Positions 18,901 to 29,038 of a stretch of 64,000 nt of DNA are shown here, piece by piece; the stretch's first letter is position 1, and each line of letters starts with the position of its first letter. Origin of the DNA: Edaphosphingomonas laterariae (GTDB taxonomy: Bacteria; Pseudomonadota; Alphaproteobacteria; Sphingomonadales; Sphingomonadaceae); contig NZ_FZOS01000004.1 in the NCBI RefSeq assembly GCF_900188165.1, forward strand, positions 62,001 through 126,000, in the 5' to 3' direction. A program made the translations under genes and the position numbers. The notes below the pieces were generated by a model. It ran no database searches and had not been told where the DNA came from. It saw only the letters and a list, made by a program, of their open reading frames with translations.

Positions 18901-20094
18901 TCAGCCGTCGAGCGCCGGGCCGGACGCGCTGCACAGCCGCCCTTCCCCAGCGGCTGCGCGGCGGACGGTGACGAGCATGGCGACCAGCCCGATCGCCGAG
19001 GTCGCCGCCCCCGCCAGCGCGACCATCGGATAGCCGAGCCCGGCCGCGATGACGCCACCACCCAGCGCCGCGCCCAGCGCATTGCCAAGGTTGAACGCGC
19101 CGATGTTCATCGACGAGGCCAGATTGGGCGCATCGGCCGCCGCGCGCATCACCCGCACCTGCAGCGGCGGGACCAACGCGAAGCTCGCCACGCCCCACAG
19201 GAAGATCAGCACCGCCGCAGCCCCGGCGTGCGACATCAGCAGCGCGAAGGCGACGAGGATCGTCGCCAGCGAACCCAGCGTGACGATCAGCGTGCGATCC
19301 ACCGAACGATCCGCGAAGCGCCCGCCCAGCCAGTTGCCGACGGTGAGGCCAAGACCGTAGGTGACGAGCATCGTGGTGACGAAGCCGAGCGATGCGTGCG
19401 TCGCTTCGCGCAGGATCGGCGCGATATAGGTGAACACCGTGAACATGGCGCTCGACCCGACGATGGTGAGCCCCAGCGCGCCCAGCACGTCGCGGCGGGC
19501 CAGCACGCGCAACTCGGCCAGCGGATCCCCGCCTTCGGGCGCGCGGAGATCAGGCAATGTCAGCCGGAGCGCGGCCATCGTCGCCACGCCGAGCCCGGCT
19601 ATGCCCCAGAAGGATGCACGCCAGCCGAGATGTTCGCCCGCCCATGTCGCCAGCGGGACGCCGACGACATTGGCGATGGTGAGCCCCATGAACATCGCCG
19701 CGACCGCGCCCGCGCGGCGTTCCGGCGCCACCAGCCCCGCCGCGACGATCGATCCGACGCCGAAAAACGCGCCATGGTTGAACGAGGTGATGATGCGGGC
19801 GGTGAGCAGCATCGCATAGCCATCCGCCATCGCCGCGAGCAGATTGCCCAGCGTGAAGATGCCCGCCAGGCCGATCAGCAGCGTCCGGCGCGGCACGGAG
19901 CCGGTGGTGAGCGTGACCAGCGGCGCGCCGAGCACGACACCCAGCGCATAGGCGCTGATCAGCAGGCCGGCCGTGGGGATCGAAACGCCGAGATCGGCGG
20001 CGATCACCGGCAGCAGGCCCATCGGCGCGAATTCGGTGACGCCGATGCCGAATGCGCCCACCGCGAGCGCGATCAATCCGGGATTGAGCTTCAT
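18901..20094 (-). CDS. MFS transporter (DHA1, arabinose-efflux/drug-efflux type)
   Basis: 397 residues and about 12 membrane segments. The opening IALAVGAFGIGVTEFAPMGLLPVIA is typical of the AraJ/YdhP-type DHA1 efflux family. The start is set at the ATG before this helix; the upstream in-frame sequence is Arg- and Ala-rich and is only another frame of the aldo/keto reductase. It probably exports a drug or metabolite. It lies 11 bases after the aldo/keto reductase on the same strand, so the two form an operon. Confidence 0.9.
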   Translation of the reverse strand: MKLNPGLIALAVGAFGIGVTEFAPMGLLPVIAADLGVSIPTAGLLISAYALGVVLGAPLVTLTTGSVPRRTLLIGLAGIFTLGNLLAAMADGYAMLLTARIITSFNHGAFFGVGSIVAAGLVAPERRAGAVAAMFMGLTIANVVGVPLATWAGEHLGWRASFWGIAGLGVATMAALRLTLPDLRAPEGGDPLAELRVLARRDVLGALGLTIVGSSAMFTVFTYIAPILREATHASLGFVTTMLVTYGLGLTVGNWLGGRFADRSVDRTLIVTLGSLATILVAFALLMSHAGAAAVLIFLWGVASFALVPPLQVRVMRAAADAPNLASSMNIGAFNLGNALGAALGGGVIAAGLGYPMVALAGAATSAIGLVAMLVTVRRAAAGEGRLCSASGPALDG

Positions 20095-20105
20095 CGCGGC
20101 CGTCC

Positions 20106-21140
20106 TCACACCATCGCCGGGTTGAGGCGGGCGAAACCCGCCTGCTGGCGGTAGGGCGTGTGCGGATAAGCGGGCAGCACGTCGCTGGCCGCATCGAGCG
20201 CGGCGATCTGTTCGCCCGTCAGCGCCCAGCCGACCGCGCCCAGATTCTGCCGCAGCTGATCCTCGTTGCGCGCACCGATGATGACCGAGGACACCGTGGG
20301 ACGCCGGAGCAGCCAGTTGATGGCGATCTGCGGCACGCTTTTCCCGGTCTCGGCCGCCACCGCTTCTAGCGCATCGACGACGCGGTAGAGCAGTTCGGTT
20401 TCGACGGGCGGCGCAAATTGTTCGGTTTCGTGCAGCCGGCTGCCGGCGGGCACCGGCCGATCGCGGCCGATCTTGCCGGTCAGCCGCCCCCAGCCAAGCG
20501 GGCTCCACACCAGCGCGCCGACGCCCTGATCCCGGCCGAGCGGCATCAGATCCGCCTCATAGGCCCGGCCGATCAGCGAATAATAGACCTGATGGGCCAC
20601 AAGACGCGGCCATCCATGGCGATCGGCCACCGCCTGCGCCTTCATCAGCTGCCAGCCGGGATAGTTGGAGACGCCGGCATAACGGAGCTTGCCGGCCGCG
20701 ATCAGCATGTCGAGCGTCGCCATCAGCTCCTCCACCGGGGTCGACGCATCGAAGGCGTGGAGCTGAAGCAGGTCGATATGGTCCGTGCCCAGCCGGCGCA
20801 GCGCATCTTCGACAGCGCGCACCAGCCGCGCGCGCGAAACGCCCCAATCCAGCGGGCCATCGTCCATCGGCAGTCCGGTCTTGGTGGAAATCAGCACAGC
20901 ATCGCGCCGCCCGCGAATGGCCTGGCCCAAAATCTCCTCCGACGCGCCGGCCGAGTAGACATCGGCGGTGTCGAACAGATTGATGCCGGCATCCAGGCTG
21001 ATGTCGATCAGGCGCCGTGCTTCGGTCGCGTCGCTCTGGCCCCAGGCGCTGAACAGCGGGCCCTTGCCGCCGAACGTCCCCGTGCCGAAGCTGAGCGCGG
21101 AGACGCGCAGCCCCGACGATCCGAGTTGCCGATATTCCAT
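20106..21140 (-). CDS. aldo/keto reductase
   Basis: 344 residues from the ATG with GGGTGG just upstream. The catalytic tetrad is readable: Asp and Tyr in DTADVYSAG, Lys in ISTKTG, His in LLQLHAFD. The NADPH-binding end VIIGARNEDQLRQNLGAV is typical of the AKR YajO/Tas-like group. It reduces an aldehyde or ketone, likely a detoxification role together with the co-transcribed pump. It is divergent from a LysR regulator with a 66 to 87 base gap. Confidence 0.92.
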   Translation of the reverse strand: MEYRQLGSSGLRVSALSFGTGTFGGKGPLFSAWGQSDATEARRLIDISLDAGINLFDTADVYSAGASEEILGQAIRGRRDAVLISTKTGLPMDDGPLDWGVSRARLVRAVEDALRRLGTDHIDLLQLHAFDASTPVEELMATLDMLIAAGKLRYAGVSNYPGWQLMKAQAVADRHGWPRLVAHQVYYSLIGRAYEADLMPLGRDQGVGALVWSPLGWGRLTGKIGRDRPVPAGSRLHETEQFAPPVETELLYRVVDALEAVAAETGKSVPQIAINWLLRRPTVSSVIIGARNEDQLRQNLGAVGWALTGEQIAALDAASDVLPAYPHTPYRQQAGFARLNPAMV

Positions 21141-21227
21141 GTTCCACCCTTCCATTGCTATGCGGGCGCACAGATGGATGCGGATGCATGACCTAACTAG
21201 CGCCCCATGAAGCGAAGGATTTTTGCA

Positions 21228-22133
21228 ATGGATGCAAAGGTTGCCAGTGGCGCGGATCGCGCGCGTGCGATGGCGCTGTTCGCGGCGGTGGCTGAACAGG
21301 GCAGCTTTTCAGCCGCCGGACGACTGTTCGATCTCAGCCCATCCGCCGTCAGCCGCGCGATCGACCGGATCGAGCAACGGCTGGGCGTGCGCCTGCTGCT
21401 GCGCACGACGCGCGCGCTTTCGCTGACCGCCGAGGGCCAGGCCTATCTTCAGGCCGCCCGCCGCATCCTGAACGACCTGGACGATGCCGAACAGCAGATC
21501 GCCGATCAGGGCGCGCCGCGCGGCCGGCTGCGGATCAGCGCCGCCCATTCGCACGGTCGGCTCAGCATCGTCCCCCTGCTCGGCGAATTCGCCGCGCTCT
21601 ACCCGCACATCCTGATCGACATCGCATTGAGCGACGCGCTGGTGAACATCGCCGGCGGCCAGGCCGATGTCGCCATCCGTTTCGGCCCGCTGGCCGACAG
21701 TCTGCTGACGGCGCGCAAGCTGGGCGAAAGCCGCCGCGTGATCGTGGCATCGCCCGCTTATCTTGCCCGCCACGGCACGCCACAGCAGCCGGAGGACCTC
21801 CACCACCATAATTGCCTGAACTTCAACTTCCGCCGCGCCGAGCCGGTGTGGCCCTTCCGTCGTGACGGCCAGGATTTCGCGCTGTCGGTGAAGGGCAATA
21901 TCGAGGCGAATAACGGCGAGACGCTGGGGCAACTGGCCGCCGCCGGCGTCGGCATTGCGCGCGTCGGCACGTTCGGCGTCGCGGGCGAGATCGCCGACGG
22001 GCAGTTGGTGCCGATATTGGAAGCCTTCAACCCCGGCGATGTCGAGCCGATCCACGCGCTGTTCATGGGTGGTCCCGGCACACCGGCGCGGGTGCGCGCA
22101 TTCGTCGATTTCCTCGCAGCGCGGCTGCACTGA
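21228..22133 (+). CDS. LysR-family transcriptional regulator
   Basis: About 301 residues. The ATG at 21228 is preferred because GAAGGA is eight bases upstream; an ATG at 21207 would add seven residues. The helix-turn-helix is GSFSAAGRLFDLSPSAVSRAI, and the effector domain starts near GRLRISAAHS. It belongs to the DhcR/PtxR-like subgroup that usually controls an adjacent oxidoreductase. By position it should regulate the divergent aldo/keto reductase and MFS pair. Confidence 0.92.
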   Translation: MDAKVASGADRARAMALFAAVAEQGSFSAAGRLFDLSPSAVSRAIDRIEQRLGVRLLLRTTRALSLTAEGQAYLQAARRILNDLDDAEQQIADQGAPRGRLRISAAHSHGRLSIVPLLGEFAALYPHILIDIALSDALVNIAGGQADVAIRFGPLADSLLTARKLGESRRVIVASPAYLARHGTPQQPEDLHHHNCLNFNFRRAEPVWPFRRDGQDFALSVKGNIEANNGETLGQLAAAGVGIARVGTFGVAGEIADGQLVPILEAFNPGDVEPIHALFMGGPGTPARVRAFVDFLAARLH

Positions 22134-22410
22134 CCGGCGCTAAAGCTGACCACGTCGCATCCAAACAATAAGTATGAGTGCGCCATAATATATTGTTTTT
22201 CTTATTATTTATGTCGCATCACGGTCGAGAGCACCGCCCCACCGAATAGACTATCATTTTAATAGACAATAAGCTCCTCCCCGGTCGCCCGGTTCCGCCG
22301 GGTGGCGCGGCCCGACGGCGGGGGATGCGAGCACGCACCCTCGCCCGCTGGAATCGCGAGAATTGCGGGCTTTTTGTCTACTTTTTTGAAAGAGTTTTCA
22401 AGGGGGAATC
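22134..22410 (+). promoter_or_regulatory. AT-rich upstream region of the second TonB receptor
   Basis: This 277-base gap contains no gene. The first 130 bases are markedly AT-rich for this genome and contain TATTGTTTTTCTTATTATTT-like tracts suited to a promoter. The second half is GC-rich and ends with a small hairpin at 22343-22370 (arms GCCCGC and GCGGGC) followed by five T, then the ribosome site AAGGGGGAA before the ATG. The hairpin could be an attenuator in the leader. No known riboswitch consensus is recognisable. Confidence 0.4.
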
Positions 22411-24867
22411 ATGCGAAAATCCAATCCGACATCCCTGCTGATCGGCGCGCTGCTGGCGACGACGGCGCCGGCGACCCCGGCGTGGAGCGCCACGGCGGAC
22501 AATGCGCCGGAAGACGCGGCGGCGAACGCGGCGGCCGACCCCGCTTTGCCGGGCGATATCCTGGTCACCGCGCGCCGCCGTCAGGAAGCCGCGCAGGATG
22601 TGCCGCTGGCGATCTCCGTCCTCGATTCCCGCGCGATCGAGGGGACGGGCAGCTTCAATGTCAGCCGCATCACGCAGCTGCAGCCATCGCTGCAATTCTA
22701 TTCGAGCAATCCACGCAATTCCGCCGCGAATATCCGTGGCCTGGGCGCGCCATTTGGCCTGACCAATGACGGCATCGAACAGGGCGTCGGCGTCTATATC
22801 GATCAGGTCTATAACAGCCGCATCGCCGCCGCGACGTTCGACTTCCTGGATGTCGAGCAGGTGGAGGTGCTGCGCGGCCCGCAAGGCACGCTTTACGGCA
22901 AGAACACGACGGCGGGCGCGATCAACATCACCACCCGCGCGCCCAGCTTCGACTTCGAGGGACGCGCCGAAATCACCGTCGGCAATCTGGAATTCGTTCA
23001 GGCCAAGGCGTCGGTTTCCGGCCCGCTGGTGGAAGACCGGCTGGCGGTGCGGCTGGCCGCATCCAAAGGCAGCCGGCGCGGCACGATCTACAATGTCGCC
23101 ACCGATCGCTGGGTGAACGAACAGGACAATCTGGGCCTGCGCGGCGTGCTGCTGTGGCGCGCGACCGACGCTTTGGACCTGACCCTTTCGGCCGACTATA
23201 ACCGGCAGGATCCCGAATGCTGCGCGCAGATCTATGTCCGCACCGGCGCGACGCAGCGGCCGCTTAGCCGCCAGTTCGCCGCGCTGGCCGCAGCGTTCAA
23301 CTACGCCCCGCCCAGCACCAACGCGTTCGACCGGCTGACCGACCTCGATTCCGCGCTGGACGCCTATCAGGAAATCGGCGGCGTATCGCTGCGCGCGGAA
23401 TGGGATCTCGGCCCCGGCACGCTGACATCGGTTTCGGCCTGGCGCTTCTGGAACTGGGGGCCTTCGAACGACCGCGACTTCACCGGCCTGCCGATCACCA
23501 CCATTTCCGCCAACCCATCGAAACAGGATCAATATTCGCAGGAATTCCGTTACGCCGTGACGAGCGATCGGATCGATTATGTCGTCGGCCTGTTCGCTTA
23601 TCACCAGCGCCAGCACACCACGGGCGCGCAGGAACAGGGCCCGGCGGCGAGCCGCTGGCTGCTCAACCCGACCAGCGCGAACGCGAACAACCCGGCGGTG
23701 CTGGACGGCCTGCGCTCGGAAAACGACATCCTGCTGAAGACGACGAGCCTCGCCGCCTTCGGCCAGTTGAGCTGGCACGTCACCGACCGGCTGAAGCTGC
23801 AACCCGGCGTGCGCGTGAATTACGACAGGAAATCGGGCAGCTATGAAGCCGTCGTCCATACGGGCACGGGTGAGTTGCTGGTCTGCAACCCGGCGCCGAC
23901 GAACAGCGTCACGCGCGACCAGTGCGCCACGCTGCCGCCGCAAAGCTATTCGCCCAAGTTCAGCGACTGGAACATCTCGGGCGATTTCACCCTGTCCTAC
24001 GAGATCGCCGACGACGTGCTCGGCTATGCGACCTATGCCAAGAGCTTCAAATCGGGCGGCATCAACCTGGCCGGCCTGCCGCTGGACGCCAACAATACGC
24101 CGATATTGAGCGCCCAAACGGTGAAGCCCGAAGACGTCAACCATTTCGAAATCGGCCTGAAAACCCAGTTCTGGGATCGCCGCGCGACATTCAACGTCGC
24201 CGGCTTCTGGACCGAGATCAGCGATTATCAGGCGACCGTGACCAACGGCCAGCTCGGCGTGCTGCGCGGCTACCTCGCCAATGCCGACAAGGTGCGCGTG
24301 CGCGGAATCGAGGCCGACTTCTCGGTACGGCCGGTCGACAGCCTTTCGCTTTATGCCAGCGGCGCCTTCACCGATCACGAATATGTGAAGTTCGTCGATG
24401 CCCCCTGCCCGCCCGAACTGGCCGGCGGCACCGCCGCGCAGCCGGGCCAGACGCCCAGCGCGCCGGGCACGCCCGGCGGGATCAGCCCGGCCAATTGCGA
24501 CATTTCCGGCCAGTGGCTGCCCGGTATCTCGAAATGGGCCTTTTCCTATGGCGCGGAATATCGCCTGCCGGTTGCCCTGCTGGGACTGGATGGCGAGGCC
24601 TATGCCGCGTTCGACGGCAATTACCGGTCGAAATTCTCGTCCAACGCGTCGCGATCGGCCTATACCGACATCGCCGGATATTCGGTCGCCAATTTCCGCA
24701 TCGGCTTCCGCGCGGATGATCGCTGGGATGCCTCCTTCTGGGTCCGCAACGCCTTTGACGAGGATTATTACGAGGTACTGGCAACCCAATCAGGCAGCAC
24801 CGGCCTGGTGGTGGGGCAGCCCGCCGATCCCCGCACCTACGGCCTGACCATCCGCACCCGTTTCTGA
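22411..24867 (+). CDS. TonB-dependent outer-membrane receptor
   Basis: 818 residues. Signal peptide ends near PAWSA; TonB-box region DILVTARRRQE; plug domain with LDVEQVEVLRGPQGTLYGKN and TTAGAINI; beta-barrel ending TIRTRF. It resembles the large group of sphingomonad receptors for organic substrates (TBDRs with STLYGKNTTAGAI). A Pro/Ala-rich low-complexity loop interrupts a late barrel strand around residue 675. The ligand is unknown; no siderophore genes are nearby. Confidence 0.93.
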   Translation: MRKSNPTSLLIGALLATTAPATPAWSATADNAPEDAAANAAADPALPGDILVTARRRQEAAQDVPLAISVLDSRAIEGTGSFNVSRITQLQPSLQFYSSNPRNSAANIRGLGAPFGLTNDGIEQGVGVYIDQVYNSRIAAATFDFLDVEQVEVLRGPQGTLYGKNTTAGAINITTRAPSFDFEGRAEITVGNLEFVQAKASVSGPLVEDRLAVRLAASKGSRRGTIYNVATDRWVNEQDNLGLRGVLLWRATDALDLTLSADYNRQDPECCAQIYVRTGATQRPLSRQFAALAAAFNYAPPSTNAFDRLTDLDSALDAYQEIGGVSLRAEWDLGPGTLTSVSAWRFWNWGPSNDRDFTGLPITTISANPSKQDQYSQEFRYAVTSDRIDYVVGLFAYHQRQHTTGAQEQGPAASRWLLNPTSANANNPAVLDGLRSENDILLKTTSLAAFGQLSWHVTDRLKLQPGVRVNYDRKSGSYEAVVHTGTGELLVCNPAPTNSVTRDQCATLPPQSYSPKFSDWNISGDFTLSYEIADDVLGYATYAKSFKSGGINLAGLPLDANNTPILSAQTVKPEDVNHFEIGLKTQFWDRRATFNVAGFWTEISDYQATVTNGQLGVLRGYLANADKVRVRGIEADFSVRPVDSLSLYASGAFTDHEYVKFVDAPCPPELAGGTAAQPGQTPSAPGTPGGISPANCDISGQWLPGISKWAFSYGAEYRLPVALLGLDGEAYAAFDGNYRSKFSSNASRSAYTDIAGYSVANFRIGFRADDRWDASFWVRNAFDEDYYEVLATQSGSTGLVVGQPADPRTYGLTIRTRF

Positions 24868-24892
24868 CCGGACGGACCTACGGCCCATAAGG

Positions 24893-24927
24893 AAAAGCCC
24901 GGCGACAGCGTGATGCTGCCGCCGGGC
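24893..24927 (-). terminator. terminator of katG, shared hairpin between convergent genes
   Basis: GCCCGGCG and CGCCGGGC form the outer stem, with CAGC/GCTG continuing inside around GTGAT. On the minus strand the stem is followed by four T, making it an intrinsic terminator for the catalase-peroxidase; it probably also stops the receptor transcript. Confidence 0.75.
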
Positions 24928-24949
24928 CGTCCTTCATTCGACCCGCCGC

Positions 24950-27184
24950 TTAGAAGCGATCGGCGTTCATCACCTTGCCCCACGCGGCGACGAAATCGTC
25001 GACGAACTTCTGCTTCGCATCGTCCGCCGCATAGACCTCGGCCACCGCGCGCAGTTCCGAATTCGACCCGAAGATCAGGTCGACCGGCGTCGCCGTCCAC
25101 TTCGCCTTGCCGCTGGCGCGGTCCTTGCCGTCATAAAGGCCGGCCGACGCCGACTTCGACCACACCGTGTCCATCGACAGCAGATTGACGAAATAGTCGT
25201 TCGACAACTGGCCCGGACGGCTGGTGAAGATGCCATTCGGCGACCGCCCGGCATTGGCGCCGAGCACCCGCATGCCACCCACGAGCACCGTCATTTCCGG
25301 CACGGTGAGGTTCAGCTTGTCGGCCTTGTCGACCAGCGCCTCGGCCGGCGACACATCCGCCCCCGCCGCATAATAATTGCGGAAGCCATCCGCCTTCGGC
25401 TCAAGATGCGCGAAGGAGGTGACGTCGGTCTGCGCCTGATCCGCATCGACGCGGCCCGGCGTGAAGGGCACCTTGGCGGCATAGCCGGCCTTGCTGGCCG
25501 CCTGTTCCACCGCGGCATTGCCGCCCAACACGATCAGATCGGCCATCGACACCTGCTTGCCGGCCTTGGCGAAATCCTTGCGGACCGTTTCAAGCCGGGT
25601 GAGCACCTTGGCCAGTTCCGCCGGATCGTTCACCGCCCAGCCGCGCTGCGGATCGAGCCGCAGGCGCCCGCCATTGGCGCCGCCGCGCATGTCCGTGCCA
25701 CGGAAGGTGGACGCCGAGGCCCAGGCCGTGCGCACCAGTTCATCGGTGGTGAGCCCCGATGCGAGCACGCGACGCTTGAGATCGGCGACCTCCGCCTCGG
25801 TGGCCGGCGCGCCGTTCGCCGCCGGCAGCGGATCCTGCCAGGCGAAGGTCTGGCTCGGCACGTCCTTGCCGACATAGCGGGCCTGCGGGCCGAGATCGCG
25901 ATGGGTGAGCTTGAACCACGCCCGCGCGAAGGCCTGGGCGAACTCCTCGGGATTTTCGTGGAAGCGTTCGGCGATCTTGCGGAAACCGGGATCTTCCTTG
26001 ATCGCGATATCGGTGGTGAACATGATCGGCGCATGGGTCTTGCCCTTGATATGGGCGTCGGGAACCATGTTGGCGGCCGCGGGATCGGTGGGGATCCACT
26101 GCGTCGCGCCGGCCGGGCTCTTGGCCTTCACCCATTCAAAGGCGAACAGATTGTCGAGATACTGGGTGGTGAACTGGATCGGATTGGCCGACCACGCCCC
26201 TTCCAGCCCCGACGTCACCGTGTCTTCGGCATTACCCTTGCCGCACTTGTTGGCCCAGCCGAGGCCCTGCTGCTCGATACCGGCGACGGTGGGTTCGGCG
26301 CCCACGCAGGCGTCCGGCTTGTGCGCGCCATGTGCCTTGCCGAAGGTGTGGCCACCCGCGATCAGGGCGAGCGTTTCCTCGTCATTCATCGCCATGTTGC
26401 CGAACGCGCGGCGGATATCGGTGGCGGCCGAAAGCGGATCATGATTGCCGTTCGGACCTTCGGGATTGACGTAGATAAGGCCCATCTGCGTCGCGGCGAG
26501 CGAACCCTTGAGATTGCCCTTCGCGTCGCGGCGCTGATCGCCCATCATCTTGGCTTCGGGGCCCCAGAACACCAGATCGGGCTGCCACGCGTCGACGCGA
26601 CCGCCGGCGAAGCCGATCGTCTTGAAGCCCATATCCTCCAGCGCAACATTGCCCGTCAGCACCATCAGATCGCCCCAGGAGAGCTTGCGGCCATATTTCT
26701 GCTTGATCGGCCAGACGAGGCGGCGGGCCTTATCCAGGCTGACATTGTCCGGCCAGGAATTCAGCGGATCGAAACGCTGTTCGCCGCCGTCCGAACCGCC
26801 GCGGCCATCGCCGACGCGATAGGTGCCCGCGCTATGCCAGGCCATGCGGATGAAGAAGGGGCCATAATGGCCATAATCGGCGGGCCACCAGGGCTGCGAG
26901 GTGGTGAGAACCTTGCGGATATCGGCCTTCACGGCGTCGAGATTGAGGCTCGCAAACTCCTTGGCATAATCATAATCCGCGCCATAGGGATTGGACTGCG
27001 CTTCATGCTGGCGCAGCGCGGAAAGGTCGAGACGCTGGGGCCACCAGTCGCTGTTCGACATGCCGGCCGTCTTCGCGCCAGCGGCTGCGGGCGCCGCATC
27101 AGCCTTTTCGGCCGCGAACGCCGGCGCCGAGGCCAGCCCCGCCGCCGCGATCAGAACCATCAGGGATGTAGATGTTTTGCGCAT
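24950..27184 (-). CDS. katG: catalase-peroxidase with signal peptide (secreted KatG)
   Basis: 744 residues from the ATG with GGGAGG just upstream. Residues 1-25 form a Sec signal peptide (RKTSTSLM then a hydrophobic core and APAFAAE), so the enzyme is probably periplasmic, unlike most KatG proteins. The distal [11 protein letters not shown], the Tyr in IYVNPEGP and the Met in NMAMNDEE provide the Trp-Tyr-Met adduct, and GGHTFGK supplies the proximal heme His. It removes hydrogen peroxide and can oxidise other donors. It is the first of two catalase-peroxidases in this window. Confidence 0.95.
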   Translation of the reverse strand: MRKTSTSLMVLIAAAGLASAPAFAAEKADAAPAAAGAKTAGMSNSDWWPQRLDLSALRQHEAQSNPYGADYDYAKEFASLNLDAVKADIRKVLTTSQPWWPADYGHYGPFFIRMAWHSAGTYRVGDGRGGSDGGEQRFDPLNSWPDNVSLDKARRLVWPIKQKYGRKLSWGDLMVLTGNVALEDMGFKTIGFAGGRVDAWQPDLVFWGPEAKMMGDQRRDAKGNLKGSLAATQMGLIYVNPEGPNGNHDPLSAATDIRRAFGNMAMNDEETLALIAGGHTFGKAHGAHKPDACVGAEPTVAGIEQQGLGWANKCGKGNAEDTVTSGLEGAWSANPIQFTTQYLDNLFAFEWVKAKSPAGATQWIPTDPAAANMVPDAHIKGKTHAPIMFTTDIAIKEDPGFRKIAERFHENPEEFAQAFARAWFKLTHRDLGPQARYVGKDVPSQTFAWQDPLPAANGAPATEAEVADLKRRVLASGLTTDELVRTAWASASTFRGTDMRGGANGGRLRLDPQRGWAVNDPAELAKVLTRLETVRKDFAKAGKQVSMADLIVLGGNAAVEQAASKAGYAAKVPFTPGRVDADQAQTDVTSFAHLEPKADGFRNYYAAGADVSPAEALVDKADKLNLTVPEMTVLVGGMRVLGANAGRSPNGIFTSRPGQLSNDYFVNLLSMDTVWSKSASAGLYDGKDRASGKAKWTATPVDLIFGSNSELRAVAEVYAADDAKQKFVDDFVAAWGKVMNADRF

Positions 27185-27357
27185 AGTGCCTCCCACGCTC
27201 ATTTTGGACGCAGCCGGCCTAATTTGTTGCGGTCTCGTAGCAAAACCGATGATTCTGCTCAGAGTGATCGATTTCGTTCACATTGCCCGGCGGCGCCCGT
27301 TGCGCGACGCCAGCGCTGACCGGCTGGCATCGCGCGATCGGAAACTCGATCAAAAGC

Positions 27358-28062
27358 TCAGTTATTCGCCATCACCTCGCGCAGTTCGGCGCGGGACACG
27401 GGCTTTTGCGGGAGATCGAAGCGATCGGCCGCGATCGGCTGGCGGCCGATTTCCTTTAGATCCATGCGATCGAACGAGATCGGCATGCCGCGCGCGAGCG
27501 TCGCGGTGGTCAGTTGCACGAACTGTTCGGGATAGACGAGCACCGCGCGCGACGGACGTTCGAACGTTTCCAGCGCCTTCACCGCCACGCCCCGCACATC
27601 GGCCAGCGCGGGATCGGGCGACATGACGATCGTCTGGGTGACGCCGGGTGCGTCGACGGGCGATATCGCCACGACATCGCCCTGCCATTCGCCGATCTTC
27701 CGCGCACCTTCGACCCGCGCTTCATAGCGCGTGTCATCGCGATCGCCGGTCATCACGCCCGCCGCGATCATCCGGGCGCGGACCTCGGCACCGACCGCCA
27801 TATAATCATCGACATTGGCGACCGCGCTGCCGCCCGATGGCGTCGTGACGACGACATAGGCCACGCCATCGCGGACGAACACGGCGCGGCCGTCGCCATC
27901 CTCGATACGCATGTCGCCATTGGCCGCCGCCTCGACCAGCAGGCTCTGCTTCGGATCCTCCGTCTGCGCGTAACGCAGCGTCGTATCCCCCGGCCCGGCA
28001 TTGCCGCAGCCGGCCGTCAGCCCGAAAGACATCATCACCATCAGCGCTGAAATGCGTGCCAT
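27358..28062 (-). CDS. putative lipoprotein of unknown function
   Basis: 234 residues beginning at the ATG after a GGGGGGACAGG ribosome site. The N-terminus is a lipoprotein signal with lipobox LTAGC, so the mature protein is anchored by Cys in the envelope. The body has no motif I recognise; it is mostly beta-predicted with an acidic first half. A further possible ATG lies five codons upstream. It stands alone between the secreted catalase and the MarR gene; 231 bases separate it from the latter and nothing else is seen there. Confidence 0.75.
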   Translation of the reverse strand: MARISALMVMMSFGLTAGCGNAGPGDTTLRYAQTEDPKQSLLVEAAANGDMRIEDGDGRAVFVRDGVAYVVVTTPSGGSAVANVDDYMAVGAEVRARMIAAGVMTGDRDDTRYEARVEGARKIGEWQGDVVAISPVDAPGVTQTIVMSPDPALADVRGVAVKALETFERPSRAVLVYPEQFVQLTTATLARGMPISFDRMDLKEIGRQPIAADRFDLPQKPVSRAELREVMANN

Positions 28063-28293
28063 CCTGTCCCCCCCCATAAAGCTGGACCGATGGCGATCGC
28101 CGACCTTGCGGACACACGCCAACCGATCCCGTTCACGAACGCGGCGCACCCGAAATTGCGAAATCAAACAGGATTTCGCCCCCTGTTGAGGCGGATCTAT
28201 TACTATAAATATAGGGGGCGCACAATTAGCACGCCCGGATTACCACCTGCATCGCAACTTGCCCGTCCACACGGTTGACCTGATTGATCCCGA

Positions 28294-28794
28294 TCAGTTT
28301 GGCCCAGCCCGATCGATCAACCCGCTGTCCAGCAGCGGCGCGGCATCGATATTTTCGGCATCGAGCAGGGTGGCGAGCCGTTCGGCCGAAGCCAGGATCA
28401 TCGCCTGTTCCCATGGCGGCAATTGCACGAAGCGATCGGTGAAGCGCGTCTGCAAAGGATCCGGCGCATCGGCGAGCGCGGCCTTGCCGGCGGGCAGGAT
28501 GCTGAGGTGGAACTGTCGCTTGTCCCGCGCGCTGCGCTGGCGCTGCACGAAGCCGAGCGCGGCAAGCCGATCGACGATCGTGGTGATCGTCGCCTGGCTG
28601 AACTGCAGCGCCTGCGCGACCGCGCCGGGCGTGGTCGCGTCCTTGGCGTCGATTTCGCGCAGAACCAGCAGTTGCGACGGCGTGAGCCCCGTCGACGCGG
28701 CGAGATGACGGCTGCCGATTTCGGTGGCGCGCAGCACGCGGCGAAGCGCGCGCAGGGTGAGCGATGCGATCTCGGAATCCATGGCGCGCGGCAT
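28294..28794 (-). CDS. MarR-family regulator, probable ectoine operon regulator (EctR-like)
   Basis: 166 residues, or 162 if the second ATG at 28782 is used. The winged helix-turn-helix is clear (GLTPSQLLVLREI, ALQFSQATITTIVDRL, then the wing RQRSARDKRQFHL). MarR-type regulators named EctR are known to sit divergently upstream of ectABC in halophilic methylotrophs and to repress them. The same arrangement is present here, with a palindromic AT-rich site 59 bases from its start codon. Binding to that site is inferred. Confidence 0.88.
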   Translation of the reverse strand: MPRAMDSEIASLTLRALRRVLRATEIGSRHLAASTGLTPSQLLVLREIDAKDATTPGAVAQALQFSQATITTIVDRLAALGFVQRQRSARDKRQFHLSILPAGKAALADAPDPLQTRFTDRFVQLPPWEQAMILASAERLATLLDAENIDAAPLLDSGLIDRAGPN

Positions 28795-28852
28795 AGCCGG
28801 ATTGCCAGAACGACGCCATCGCGGAGGGAGCGACAGCGCATTCCCGCGACCG

Positions 28853-28877
28853 ATATATTTCGATGAATGAAATATAT
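28853..28877. promoter_or_regulatory. AT-rich palindrome, candidate MarR/EctR operator
   Basis: Perfect nine-base arms ATATATTTC and GAAATATAT separated by GATGAAT, within the MarR-ectA divergent region. Its AT-rich symmetrical form is what MarR proteins bind, and it stands out sharply from the GC-rich surroundings. Confidence 0.55.
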
Positions 28878-28961
28878 TTTAGGCGCCGGGGGTTGAAGAT
28901 CACCGCTCATGCAGGCATATAGCGCCCGCCCTTGCCGCAATCCGCGTGACATCGGCCAGAA

Positions 28962-28967
28962 TATAAT
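28962..28967 (+). promoter_or_regulatory. possible -10 element of the ectoine operon
   Basis: A perfect TATAAT in GC-rich DNA. Transcription would begin near 28974, almost at the ATG at 28975. No well-spaced -35 is evident. Confidence 0.35.
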
Positions 28968-29038
28968 TCGGGAGATGAATAATCTTCGACACCCAAGCTA
29001 CAGCGACCGCAGGGTCGCCACGGGCTTCTGCGTGCCCA

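Noticed and set aside
22280-22410. Cobalamin or other riboswitch upstream of the second TonB receptor
   Set aside because: The GC-rich leader can fold, but no B12-box or other riboswitch consensus could be read.
22378-24789. 803-codon open frame opposite the second TonB receptor
   Set aside because: Same composition artefact; the receptor on the plus strand is complete with plug and barrel.
25406-27319. Plus-strand open frames opposite both catalase-peroxidases (also 49402-51636 on the other strand for the second)
   Set aside because: Shadows of well-conserved KatG genes.
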